From contig WTXI01000161.1 in the NCBI GenBank assembly GCA_022376515.1, positions 1 to 64,000 of the forward strand: 64,000 nucleotides of DNA, in the 5' to 3' direction. This DNA comes from Lactifluus volemus. Lineage: Eukaryota; Basidiomycota; Agaricomycetes; Russulales; Russulaceae. The position numbers and the translations under genes were made by a program. Shown here piece by piece: positions 46,301-55,830 of this stretch (the first letter of the stretch is position 1; each line of letters opens with the position of its first letter). The notes under the pieces are model-generated. The model was not told the origin of the DNA. It worked only from the letters and a program-made list of their open reading frames with translations, and searched no databases.

Positions 46301-47948
46301 CACAATTCGTGCACCGATCCGCGACGACGACCCTCGCTACGATGTAACCTCGTATAACCGCACTCCTGTGCGCGCTAGTGTCGCCGAGTCTGAAATCGGG
46401 AGTGATCCACGCACTTTCGATGAGGCGATGGCTCGACCAGACGCTGCCGAATGGAGGCTCGCGTGCGAGACGGAACGAATCGCCTTCGAACAAATGGGCG
46501 TTTACGAAGTTGTACCGCGCCCTCGTGGCCGCAAGGTAGTCGGCAGCCGTTGGGTATTCCGCGTCAAACGCGGACCCGATGGCAGCATACAAAAATACAA
46601 AGCTCGAGTCGTCGCCCAAGGCTTCACACAGATCGAGGGCATCGATTTCGACGAAACCTTCGCACCCGTCGCGAAACTCGCCTCACTCCGCGCCATCCTT
46701 GCGATCGCTGCGGAAAAGGACTTTGAGTTGCAGCAGATGGACGTCAAGTCAGCATATTTGAACGGTACGCTCAAGGAGGAGATTTTTATGAACCCTCCTC
46801 CAGGCTTCGATATCCCTGACGGCATGGTATTACGACTAATCAAAGCTGTCTATGGAACGAAGCAGGGCGGACGTGTTTGGTATGAGAACATCAAAGCGCG
46901 TCTCACCTCCATGGGTTATCAGAATACCCAGTCCGATCACGCCGTCTTCACCCGTTTTGCTGACCCACACACCTCTATCATCGCGCTCTATGTCGACGAC
47001 ATCACTATGGCCTCTAGCAGCCTTCAGGAGATTCAAAGGGACAAAGCCCTGCTCTGCCAGTACTATGAGATGACCGATTTGGGCGATCTTGCCTGGATCC
47101 TCGGTATGCATGTCACTCGCGATCGTGACGCCGGGTGGATCTCGCTCTCGCAAGAGAAGTACTCGAATGAGGTCCTCGAACGCTTTGGAAAATCCTCCAT
47201 TCGTCCCGTCTCCACCCCTGCCATCGCCAATGAGCATCTCCGTAAACTGTCACAACCGGAGTCTGATGCAAAACTTTATCAAAGCGCCGTAGGAGCACTC
47301 ATGTACTTGATGGTTGGCACACGCCCTGACCTCTCCTACGCCGTGTCGGCTCTCGGACGGCACAACGCAACGCCTGGTCCACCTCATCTCCACTCTCTTG
47401 AGCGCGTCTTCAAATACCTTCGCGGCTCTACGTCTTTGCGCCTCATCTTTCGACGCGGCACCCCCGAAGGAACTGTTCTACGTGGCTTCGTGGATGCCGA
47501 CTGGGCTAGTGACATCAATGATCGGAAATCAACCTCCGGTTTTGCCTTTATGCTCGGAGGGGGTGCAATCAGCTGGGGATCTAAGAAGCAAACGTCTGTC
47601 GCCTTGTCTAGCACAGAAGCCGAGTACGTTGCAGCCGCATACGCCGCGAAAGAAGCCGTTTGGCTCCGACGCCTCCTTCGAGAGCTCAACCTCGACGTAA
47701 CGCTCCCCACCATTCTGCACATGGACAACCAGTCCGCGATCGCCATCGCTCGAAACCCCGAGTTCCACGACCGCACGAAGCATATCGATCTTCGCCACCA
47801 CTTCTTACGCGAGAGGGTCGCCGCCGGCGACATTGACCTCACCTACGTCCCCACCGACGACCAGATCGCCGATGTATTCACAAAGGGACTGGTCCGCGAG
47901 AAGCATGGGCGGCTCACGCGCGAGCTAGGCTTGCACTTTCAGGTCTGA
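43386..47948 (+). CDS. Copia Gag-Pol polyprotein
   Basis: A 1520-residue single frame starts 59 bp after the 5' LTR and ends 8 bp before the 3' LTR. Residues 1-170 are Ala/Pro/His-rich. Gag follows and ends in a zinc knuckle CTHCNINGHDVSEC at about 398. The aspartic protease motif WILDSGASRTMS is at about 474. The integrase zinc region WHRRLGH...CEPCLAGK begins at about 637, with catalytic-core motifs FTDDKSR, LQSDGGGEY and NGVAERMNRTL. Reverse transcriptase shows the conserved FAPVAKLASLRAIL, QMDVKSAYLNG and ALYVDDITM (about 1200). RNase H shows DADWASD, STSGFAFML and STEAEYVA (about 1410), and ends at HIDLRHHFLRERV plus a short tail. The order PR-INT-RT-RH is diagnostic of copia. No stop or frameshift is present. 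Gag and Pol are in one frame with no frameshift site. Confidence 0.96.
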   Translation: MSQAAAAQAAAHTVAPPQLFNPTDDDVVAGPAVSFHGSAQGSVYGPAHTSVHGSAHGSVQGSVHGSSQGFGRASALTSAASTPVSTPSPFQHYAIPPMHHHAAIPPIPPVHRQAAIPWAHPQPMVPPAHPPPLVPPAHHVPPLAPPLHLPPAMPGPTVISQRYDIPPLEQDGSNFSVWQFHMRVVLRSYKLLTVLIDPRPHPLTFPAEAAAWDEKDQQAFSLIALSLTGEPAHLIFHAQTAKDCLDCLAARFEGRGSHKLSHLMTRLFSTPLNDAEPLEPQINAMIDASHRLAEAGSPFTNQQIALAITNALPAPHRMLKVVLNNLSPAEQTPENIKLRILTDEDSRIRESGEGAAAFYAKAAKKGKDGKKKADKKSSDKDKKKGEQNKRKDQQKKRCTHCNINGHDVSECRKLKAQKEKDAKTATATPATTSTSTPTSPSAPASAKVAIASLPDEEIYLYSAHPPQSRPLLQSWILDSGASRTMSCNRSWFTHFAPLSTPIKVTLGDARSILATGIGRIRVRMHADNKWKTAIFQEVLFVPDLHGNLLSVSYLAQHGASLLFSGASCSLRDKTGTVTCQGYMSSNLYIMDIRTVTSEKVHVASVPTFPRENEELPAPGEIAFLTEGAGSSADLATWHRRLGHVNAETVVRMAEKGLVNGMTIEGTTDVTTICEPCLAGKQSRVDIAKSTNTRATEVLGRVFSDICGKLPTQSREGYEYFATFTDDKSRKVYVAGLRLKSDLLKHLQIFVARVERETGKLLKVLQSDGGGEYTGNVPTQYFEEKGIQQEITTADTPQHNGVAERMNRTLLDKVRAMLNDADLPFSFWYDALQYAAILHNSSPSAALPNVTPEESWSGNKPDVSRLRIFGCKAHMHVPESYRSKLSSHSKQCTFIGLATNYKAFKLIHRASHKIYHSRDVVFDEGGPKHERVVIDDDDNIDYEHDNGDATVDGDAAPPAIPPPVPPSVTRPTRTIRAPIRDDDPRYDVTSYNRTPVRASVAESEIGSDPRTFDEAMARPDAAEWRLACETERIAFEQMGVYEVVPRPRGRKVVGSRWVFRVKRGPDGSIQKYKARVVAQGFTQIEGIDFDETFAPVAKLASLRAILAIAAEKDFELQQMDVKSAYLNGTLKEEIFMNPPPGFDIPDGMVLRLIKAVYGTKQGGRVWYENIKARLTSMGYQNTQSDHAVFTRFADPHTSIIALYVDDITMASSSLQEIQRDKALLCQYYEMTDLGDLAWILGMHVTRDRDAGWISLSQEKYSNEVLERFGKSSIRPVSTPAIANEHLRKLSQPESDAKLYQSAVGALMYLMVGTRPDLSYAVSALGRHNATPGPPHLHSLERVFKYLRGSTSLRLIFRRGTPEGTVLRGFVDADWASDINDRKSTSGFAFMLGGGAISWGSKKQTSVALSSTEAEYVAAAYAAKEAVWLRRLLRELNLDVTLPTILHMDNQSAIAIARNPEFHDRTKHIDLRHHFLRERVAAGDIDLTYVPTDDQIADVFTKGLVREKHGRLTRELGLHFQV

Positions 47949-47955
47949 GGGGGTG
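47947..47955 (+). promoter_or_regulatory. Polypurine tract of the copia element
   Basis: GAGGGGGTG abuts the TG of the 3' LTR at 47956, directly after the polyprotein stop. This is the expected position for plus-strand priming. Confidence 0.75.
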
Positions 47956-48354
47956 TGTTGAAGTATGGACATTGACCAGCCCTAAAGTGGCTGCGCACGG
48001 ACCATCGACGCATCGTAGCTGATCGTTTCTACTATAGCCTTTTTCTGCCCTTTCATACCTTACTTGGTCTACCTCTATCCCTCTTCACTCTTTTCTGGTA
48101 GATTCTACTCCACTTGGGAGCACCTGGGCACATTTTATTTTCACATGGCTCCATAGCCGATACTGTGTATTTAAGCCTGTCGCAAGAGCGGCAGCAAACC
48201 TCAGCGTTTTATCTTCTCGCGCTGAGGTAAGTTTTCTCTCACTTTTCACTTCGTAGCCTAGAGCACTTATAATGTATTCTAGTCTTAAACCTTTTCAGGT
48301 TAGCTACGAAATAGCAGCGTTTTATCTTCTCGCGCTGAGTCTTAAACCTTTTCA
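47956..48354 (+). repeat. Copia 3' LTR (399 bp)
   Basis: It reads the same as the 5' LTR base for base as far as I could compare. It is followed by the duplicated target GGGAA (48355-48359) and then by the continuing transposase reading frame. Confidence 0.93.
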
Positions 48355-49702
48355 GGGAAACTCCGGCTGATTATGAATATTTGAGCCCAGGGGATTTCAT
48401 CATTATCGGGTTGGAACTGGAGGGTATCCAGTACGTCTTTCATATGTTGTTGAGGTCGCACTCATTCCTAAAGCGCAAACTAGGCAAGACTTGATTCTCA
48501 ATGCCAAAATGCCAAGTTCCACAGCCCGTGAAACAGCCCTGTTACGTCAACGAACTCGTCTACTCAAGCAGATGGAACGCTTCATGGTTGTGCGTGAGAA
48601 GTATCTCCCTGGCCTATCCATATACCTTGCTACACTCCCTCCTCAGCCCGGGGCATCTAATCCCTCCGCTGAATCCATCCCCCTCCACCTTCCCTCTTCC
48701 CTCCCAGCGCATAAACGTGCTGAAATTATTGTTCCAAACCTTGACCATATCGAAGAGGAACTACGTGTCGCGCAGGCATCAGATGCCCTGGTCCAACTTC
48801 GGCTCCAGCTCACGAAACGAACCTATGCTGCTCGGTACAAGGGACGAAATATTTGTTCACAGAACCACTACACACGTTTCCGTGAGTTGCAAGACCAAGT
48901 TGAAAACAAAATCAAGGCATCCCAGCTCAAGTACAACGTAGCAAGAAGCGCACTTCTAAATCTCCGTGGACCTGGTCCTTGGGAGAACTCACTTAAGGAA
49001 TTGCACACTGACCATATCCGAGGCCTAGGGGAACATTCTCTGCGAGCAGAGGAGCAAGAATCGGATCGCCAGATGCAGATCCTTGCGGGAGTGCAGTTGT
49101 CTAGCAGTTGGAGTCTCCAAGACATTTCTAGTATCCTCGAGAAGCCTCTCCCACCTACTAAATTCAACCCAAACCTTAGTTGCGGAGATGGTACACGAAA
49201 ACCCTCGTGGATTTGGTATAGTACGACAGGTAAAGAGATTGACGACAATGACACGCAAGCCTGTATTTGTCTTCCAGTACCTTGGAAACCATGACCTTCT
49301 GACTGACTGATTCTCTCAGATCTTCGCGTTGAGTGGCTGCGATGCCGTGCCAGGGCCGCACGATGGAAGGAGGAGATTCAACTCGTCGAGGAGGAGATGC
49401 GACGCACTCTCTCATTCTGTGAATGGAAAGCATCGTGGTGGGATGAACGGCATCAAGCCCGAGCCTTGGTACCCTTTCACGTCGCCGAAGGAGTTGCCGC
49501 TTATGCTGCTGAACAAGCTGAGGCTGAGCGTCAGCGCGCATTGCAATGGGCAGTTCAATGGACAGAGATTCGACAGCGTGCAGCGACTGTGTTACACAAA
49601 CATTTGAACGACTCAGAACCTGAGGATAGTATTTCCATGCCAATGGACACGTTTGATATTGACACTGAGGGTGATGGTCTTAATAGTGATGTCGACTTCT
49701 AA

Positions 49703-52023
49703 TGTTGTGTAGTCGTTGTACTATCTAGCAATCAATCATGTTATGTGTCGGTCGGTATACATGTTCGTCATCACGCCCATCATTCCTAGCCAGAGGCGCG
49801 ACACCTTACTCAGGGGAAACAGCTTTGGTCTGGCCCATCAAGCTGCATCAAGACGCAGCCGATTGCCTAGGGCCAGGGCATTTCCTTTTCTGGGGCGTCT
49901 CGTGTCTCGATCACTGTTCCCCCCCTTTTTTTTCTTTCCATCGCGACCATTAGACAGATGCCAATATCGCGTGTGTGGCGGTTATATTGTCGGTAAAGCC
50001 CTCGACGACAGGAAGCAGATAACGGCGGTAACCTTGCACACATTCCGCGATGTAAACAGAGCACAACTCTTTGATATTAATAAGCAGTTTGGGAGGTCAG
50101 CTGAGAATTATCATCAGGGGTAGGACGGTAGAAGACAGGAGACTGTCAAAATGGAGACGACATGGTCCATAAGAGAGAGATAGGGGTTTCTAGATAGCTT
50201 TGTGTCGATTTTGAATAAGCTCAATGGGTCGGGCATCCACGACAATCGGCGGTTGAAACTATCGGTGAACCGCTCGGTGCGCAGCACGTGCATGCAGTGC
50301 GCAACTGCTGCAACAACGCTCGACGTTCTTCCCGTAGACTGCGAAGACGGACTGCGCTGATAATCGGCGGTTGAAGCTACCAGTGAACTGCTCGGTGCGC
50401 AACACGTGCATGCACCCTGTCATGAGTCGCCAACCAATCAGAAGAGCCGACTGCGCGATCCGCCAATCAGAGCAGGAGGACGTCCCTCTTTTAATATAAC
50501 TAGCGTAGACCCGTGCTTCGCACGGGGCTCTCAGCCATTGTCGCCACGTTTCTCGGCTGCCGCAAGCTGGTGTCTTGTGGACGATGATGTCATTAGGCAA
50601 GATCTGGTGCTCGAAATGCCTTTCACGGAAAACAGGGGCTAGCTTTCGTGAACGCTCCAGAAAACGCGTTCAGAAACATGGTCGGCAACTGGAGCAAGAC
50701 AGTGAAAGAAAAAGAAGGAAAACTGAGAAATAGGAGTCGAACGTGCGAGTCGGAGTCAAATAGAAATCATGTGCACGATTATATGCAGACAGCCCCTGAT
50801 GCACCGCTCAGCTGGTGGTTTCAGCTGCGGATCGCTGGAAAAAGATTGTCCTCGTCAGCGTGATCGTGTTGACAGGGCAAGGGCATGACCCCGCGCCGGC
50901 TCCTTTAACGAACGGGCCACCTGGCCACAACGTGGGCCAGAGTCTGCGGATCCTTTGCGCGAGAGTCGGGCCACAGCGTGAGCCCAGAGTCTGCGGATCT
51001 TGAACGGTTCCTGCACCCCACACCGACCAATGAGAGTGCCCATCGAGCTACATCCTGAGCAGAGCCTGCGCATCGTGTTGACAGGTCAGGAGCACGACCC
51101 CGCGCGGACCAATGAGGGCTGGCCGACGGGGGCTGGTCCCGCGATGAGGGAAGAGGCGACGGAGGGGATGGAGGTGGGAAGAAGTCAGGTGCACGGCCAA
51201 GTGAGGAACGACCAAATGAGGCAGTTGAGGGGTCCGAAGTCTGCCATCAGTGATGTCATCCGCAAGAAAGTGCTTCCCCAACTGCCGTTTTGAGACAGCA
51301 CACGTGAGGAGACAGGGGGAGAGAGAAAACACTGAGAGCGACGAAAGTTGTCGTTGTCACACGTGAAACGCCATCTCCAACTGCATTTTTGAGAAGGAAC
51401 ATGCGAGGAGGAAAGAGGAGTGAGAGCTCAGCAGAGGAAGAAAACTGGGATGTGACGGAGCTGAAAGTATTTGTCTGAGTTGTAGCAGACATTGTAAGTT
51501 GTCGAAACGTAAGGCAGAGAAAACGATGCAACGAACTGTATCATCAAAGATTAAAGTCGTGCACCTTCTTTCCGAGTCGGAACCAGGTTGCTTGTTGCCT
51601 TGTCGTTGCATTGAACCGTCTTCAGCGTGCCACCTGTTGTTGACCAATCAGGCCCGCAGCCCGCATTGACTGGTGCCGCCTGCCTCAATCAGCTGACTGA
51701 ACCGTCTTCGGCCTACCGCGTGCTACTCAGGGGAAGAAGTCAGACGGAGGCTGCAGCCCACTTTGGCAAACGCGATGAGGGAACAGGCGACGGAGGGGAT
51801 GGAGGGAAGAAGTCAGGTGCACGACCCCGTGCCGACCAATGAGAGCCGCCCGACGGCGGCTGCAGCCCGCTTTGGCAAAAAGCAGTCTTCCTTTAATATA
51901 TTACTGAGTTTGTAATCACTGGATCAGTTACAGATGCAGTTAATTGTATATTTGGATTTTAACACCCTCTACTCGGAGCCGAACCGACAGGTGACCTGAT
52001 GGTGTAGCGAAATTATCTTGGAG
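49703..52023. other. GC-rich interior segment with internal repeats
   Basis: No gene is supported. Two blocks repeat: about 50254-50300 with about 50363-50410 (CGGCGGTTGAA, then CTCGGTGCGCA and ACGTGCATGCA), and about 51140-51210 with about 51773-51840 (GCGATGAGGGAA, GCGACGGAGGGGATGGAG, GAAGAAGTCAGGTGCACG). Short phrases of the type GACCAATGAG recur. A Helitron-like hairpin is at 50500-50526. This may be a nested non-autonomous element inside the KDZ element. Confidence 0.5.
50500..50526 (-). repeat. Helitron 3'-end-like hairpin with CTAG
   Basis: CCCGTGC-TTC-GCACGGG (50510-50526) is a perfect 7-bp stem with a 3-nt loop. On the minus strand it is followed after 6 nt by CTAG (50503-50500) and then T. 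A short GC hairpin about 10 nt before a CTRR terminus is the known Helitron 3' signature. No matching 5' end or helicase was found. Confidence 0.45.
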
Positions 52024-53475
52024 ATCCATAGTAGCCATATTACAATGTCAGTGGCATTACAATGTTGGCGCATTAGAAGTGGCACATTTTTGTGCATTAT
52101 AATGTGAGCGCATTATAATGTCGGTGAATTATAAAGTGAGCACATTATAATGTGAGCGCATTATAATGTAAGCGCATTATAATGTCGGCGCATTATAATG
52201 TCGGCGCATTATAATGTCGGTGCATTATAATGTGAGCGCATTATAATGTTGGCGAATTATAAAGTGAGCGCATTATAAAGTGAGCGCATTATAATGTCGG
52301 CACATTATAATGTCGGCGCATTATAATGTCGGCACATTATAATGTCGGTGCATTATAATGTTGGCACATTATAATGTCGGCGCATTATAATGTCGGTGCA
52401 TTATAATGTTGGCACATTATAATGTCGGCACATTATAATGTCGGCGCATTATAATGTTGGCACATTATAATGTCGGCACATTATAATGTCGGCGCATTAT
52501 AATGTCGGCGCATTATAATGTCTGTGCATTATAATGTCGGCACATTATAATGTCGGCGCATTATAATGTGAGCACATTATAATGTGGGTGCATTATAATG
52601 TGGGTGCATTATAATGTGGGTGCATTATAATGTCGGCGCATTATAATGTGAGCACATTATAATGTCGGCGCATTATAATGTGAGCACATTATAATGTCGG
52701 CGCATTATAATGTGAGCACATTATAATGTCGGCGCATTATAATGTGAGCACATTATAATGTCGGCGCATTATAATGTGAGCACATTATAATGTCGGCGCA
52801 TTATAATGTGCTCGCATTATAATGTCGGCGCATTATAATGTGCTCGCATTATAATGTCGGCGCATTATAATGTGAGCACATTATAATGTCGGCGCATTAT
52901 AATGTGCTCGCATTATAATGTCGGCGCATTATAATGTGCTCGCATTATAATGTCGGCGCATTATAATGTGCTCGCATTATAATGTGCTCGCATTATAATG
53001 TGCTCGCATTATAATGTGCTCGCATTATAATGTGCTCGCATTATAATGTGCTCGCATTATAATGTGCTCGCATTATAATGTCGGCGCATTATAATGTGCT
53101 CACATTATAATGCGCCGACATTATAATGTGCCGACATTATAATGTGCCGACATTATAATGTGCCGACATTATAATGTGCCGACATTATAATGTGCCGACA
53201 TTATAATGTGCCGACATTATAATGTGCCGACATTATAATGTGCCGACATTATAATGTCCTCACATTATGATGTCGGCGCATTATAATGTCGGTGCATTAT
53301 AATGTGAGCACATTATAATGTCACTGACATTGTAATGTAGGCGCAATTTAATGTTGATGACATTATAATGTTGGCACATTACAATGTAGGTGCATCATAA
53401 TTGGGACATTACAATGTCGGCGCACTGTAATGTCAGTGACATTATAATTATGAAGACTTTACAATGTATTATGAC
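52024..53475. repeat. Right minisatellite array, 16-bp unit CATTATAATG+6
   Basis: Roughly 90 units of the same palindromic decamer as the left array. Spacers read TCGGCG, TGAGCA, TGAGCG, TGTCGG and so on. Local homogenised runs exist: spacer TGCTCG at about 52970-53080 and TGCCGA at about 53110-53250. The inner edge starts ATCCATAGTAGCCATATTAC at 52024, which resembles the outer end of the element's inverted repeat in the same orientation as the left end. Confidence 0.93.
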
Positions 53476-53586
53476 TATAATGGGTATAGGTGGTAATTGG
53501 CGTATTGTAATGTGGTAAGGTGCCTGGGACATTATAACACGTCGTGTACAAATTATCAGGAAACAATGTAATTAGGCTACATGGAT
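53263..53586 (-). repeat. Right terminal inverted repeat, 324 bp
   Basis: The reverse complement of 32796-33119 with no mismatch seen. It ends ...GGCTACATGGAT at 53586. Five non-matching bases (TGTTG) follow before the duplicated GATTGCG. Confidence 0.92.
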
Positions 53587-53591
53587 TGTTG

Positions 53592-53598
53592 GATTGCG
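53592..53598. repeat. Candidate target-site duplication GATTGCG, right
   Basis: Matches 32784-32790 at the same 5-bp offset from the inverted repeat. The flanking base pairs also partly agree (left GATTGCGGAG, right GATTGCGCAG). Confidence 0.6.
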
Positions 53599-54120
53599 CA
53601 GCTCTGGTTCCCTTATTAAATTGTTCTCTCGCGAGCAGCATACAATCAATGCTGATGAGTATGGAAGGGAAAACGATGGAGATGGTAACGCCGGTGGTCA
53701 AATGATTCAAGCTCTCAAGCTCCGGTATGCCGCTTTGGTCACGTGGTTCAGCGCAAGGTACCAAACAGGACAGTCACTTACCAGCGCGGAACTGCGCCTA
53801 TGCCGAGCGGGGCGCGCCGGATATCCAAAGTTTCTAAACCAGATCTCAAAAACCCAACGAGCCCAAATCAAAGCCGTGTAAGAAGATTGAGTGCATTTCT
53901 TGGCCTGCCCCAATTTTCAGTCTTAGTCTTACATAGCCCGAGCAGAGCACGTCCGTGCGATGGGAAAGGGTAGTAAACTCACGCAGTTGGTCAGATCGCA
54001 GGCTGCTCGGCTGTCCGGAGACGAGTGTTCGGAGAATGAGTGCCATGATCATATCATGAAGTGAATGTCTATCGTCCCTTCGTTGTCCCCACGCTAGATC
54101 AGAGGAACGATGTCGGGTGA
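53599..54120. other. Spacer right of the transposon
   Basis: No gene is supported. An open frame at 53594-53881 overlaps the insertion border and has no domain features. Confidence 0.45.
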
Positions 54121-55830
54121 TTAAGTCTTTGAGATAGGTGAGACACGCACCGTGATGCCCACGACCCGCTCGTCGTCAATCAGTACCTCATGATACCCGT
54201 ATCGCTTTTCACTCGTCACCTCGCAGTAAGGCAAGGAGGAGACAATATCGTCCAGAAACTCGTCTCCCTTTTCTATTTTGCTCGACTCGGTGACCACCTT
54301 CAACCGGTTCTCATTCCACGAAGAACCCTTGCTCCGCGCGATAGCACGCCGCACACGCTCCGGATGAAAGTCACGGACAACGATGGGGTTTCCGATTCCT
54401 ACTTCGATCAACAGGGGGAAGAGAGCGCTGCGTGAGCCGCCAGGGCGACAGGGAGCGAGTCCATGCTCCCAATCCGTCCAGCGGGTGACGGATGGGCCCC
54501 ACGCATCCCAGGAATACGTTCGGTTGCCTCCGCGGGTGGCGTACTCGTATAGTGAGGAACGCCGGACCCAGAAGGAGACAGATCGGAGGTAATCGAAGCC
54601 GCCGACAACTTGGCGGAAACCGAGGGTGAAACATAACACTGTGGCAGTTGGATCGCTCATGAAGGGGAGGCGATGGGAGCGCAAAAGTATGTCGTGTAAC
54701 GCGACGATCTGGTCGCCTGGCACTCTACCATTACGCACGATATACCCTGCTGGAGTGCTGGTAGGACAAGCACGCAGTGCGTTTCCAAGCTGAGAGTGTC
54801 CCCAATAGTTATTTGGCACAGCTCAAGAGCGTTACCTTCTCTCTGCACAAGGATGAGGGTATCTTCAGAAAGGAAGGTGACTTGTGGGAAGTAAGTATCT
54901 GGCGGGCTGCGACGTAACTTTATTGCCGTCAGCTATATATCCCGGCGAAGATAACACACCTACACAGTGGGTCGTGCCCTCTCTCCAATGTATTACATGA
55001 ATTTCATCGAACTCACAACTCCCTCCATGGCACGTGAGAATAACTAAAAGGTTTCCAGCTACCTGCGCGTCCAATGTGCAACCAAGAATGAATCTTGATT
55101 TGAGTGAAATGTCAAGGTGCGGGTTTTTTGCAAGAGGATGTACTGTTGATTTGGACAGTGTGAGCATGTGCACGTTCAGGAGGATGGTGGGAGGCTGAGG
55201 GTCAAGGCCATAAGAAAGATTCTCTGTGGTTGCTAGTTTGCCTCTACAATATGGACATTTAAACAGTGAAAATGAGACCTCACGGAAAGATACTTACGTG
55301 GAAACTATGACCACTAGGTCATATTCGTCAGCAAACGCAAACGCATGAAGCGCGCCATCCTTGACTAGAGTATTGCCTCGCTCGATGGAGCGAAGGGGTA
55401 GCGCGTTGGGCAGAGAAGAGATATCGAAATAGGCGTAGGCGACGGGATCAGCATCTGTGACGATCAGGTGGCCGTTATGTAACGACCCGATAAGTGGGGA
55501 CCAGAGGTCGAGGTCGAAAGTGATACGCGTAGAAGTGTCGGGGATATCTAGGTTCTCCCAGCTCTTCTCCCAACTGTGTAACTTCTCTAGGCGCTCGGGG
55601 ACAGTGAATCCTGGGTCTATTGGGTCGTACACGCCGGTCCTGCCAGCTTCTTTGAGATACTTCAGCAGAAAGGAGTTCTTGACCACACCGTTGAGATGAC
55701 GACAGGAAGCTTCGCAGGAAATTATGTCTTTGAAGGGGAGGTAAGAAACGATTTGAACGAGAAGCTTTGGAGAGAGAGAGAGAAGACGGGGTAGCATGCT
55801 CATCGTTAGTTGAAGAGAGAGATAGCTCAA
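54121..55830 (-). CDS. F-box protein
   Basis: Exon 1 (55830 to about 55299) begins with an F-box: LPRLLSLSPKLLVQIVSYLP, FKDIISCEASCRHLNGVV at residues about 13-52, which binds Skp1 in SCF ubiquitin ligases by family knowledge. The frame then reads WSPLIGSLHNGHLIVTDADP and ends VVIVST. Intron 1 has a GTAAGT donor. Exon 2 (about 55246-54970) reads GKLATTENLSYGLDPQPPTI to REGTTH. Exon 3 carries YFPQVTFLSEDTLILVQRE. The last exon starts AGYIVRNGRVPGDQIVALHD after an intron ending CTCCAG near 54751 and runs to ISKT at 54121. The C-terminal 400 residues look like the beta-rich substrate-recognition region of basidiomycete F-box proteins. The start could also be the internal Met at 55803, closer to the F-box. 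No lesion was found. Confidence 0.8.

Larger units (their letters stand above)
42928..48354 (+). mobile_element. Complete Ty1/copia LTR retrotransposon, 5427 bp
   Basis: The element has two 399-bp LTRs that look identical, starting TGTTG and ending TTTTCA (TG...CA). It also has a polypurine tract just before the 3' LTR (GAGGGGGTG, 47947-47955) and a single open gag-pol frame of 1520 codons. I could not name the tRNA primer site; the sequence after the 5' LTR (GATTACGAGACCTGAG) is not a familiar one. Target duplication is exact. Intact LTRs and frame indicate a very recent, potentially active copy. Confidence 0.95.
40462..49702 (+). pseudogene. KDZ transposase gene, split by a copia insertion
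   Basis: Exons before the insertion: 40462-40725, 40790-41005, 41068-41439, 41495-41688, 41751-41913, 41963-42111, 42164-42555, about 42612-42799, then about 42860-42927. After it: 48360-48428, 48484-49210 and about 49320-49702. All joints stay in frame. Exon 2 holds the CxC2-type cysteine cluster (CASGSC, CRDC, CQPC, then HQSLPLH); exon 3 has CGCLGAATHC. The RNase H-like core shows VIISYDIGCQW (first Asp), FHLEAHTVKCHAQYSF, and TDGEGVERNWSLLN (catalytic Glu). The C-terminus is helical with DSEPEDS and GLNSDVDF. This cut-and-paste transposase acts on the inverted repeats of its own element. The copia element lies after AMRGE, between codons of the ninth exon, and its 5-bp duplication GGGAA leaves the host frame recognisable on both sides. 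Apart from that insertion I saw no stop or frameshift. Confidence 0.88.
32791..53591. mobile_element. ~20.8-kb KDZ-type DNA transposon with minisatellite termini
   Basis: The element is bounded by 324-bp inverted repeats in which I found no mismatch (32796-33119 and 53263-53586) and by a 7-bp direct repeat. Both ends continue inward as long arrays of a 16-bp palindromic unit. The interior carries a KDZ transposase gene (40462-49702), a minus-strand accessory gene (35058-37214) and a captured gene remnant (38439-39155). A full copia element sits in the transposase. Without the copia insertion (5427 bp plus 5 bp) the element would be about 15.4 kb. KDZ (Kyakuja-Dileera-Zisupton) elements are known to be expanded in Agaricomycetes; placement in one of the three superfamilies is not possible by eye. 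The matched termini and open transposase frame argue for a recent arrival. Confidence 0.85.

Noticed and set aside
51000..51293. Possible gene in the GC-rich segment after the transposase
   Set aside because: The translation follows repeated DNA blocks and changes sense between repeats; no start context, introns or domain.
53594..53881. Open frame right of the transposon
   Set aside because: Its start overlaps the candidate target duplication, so it would have been created by the insertion. No family features.
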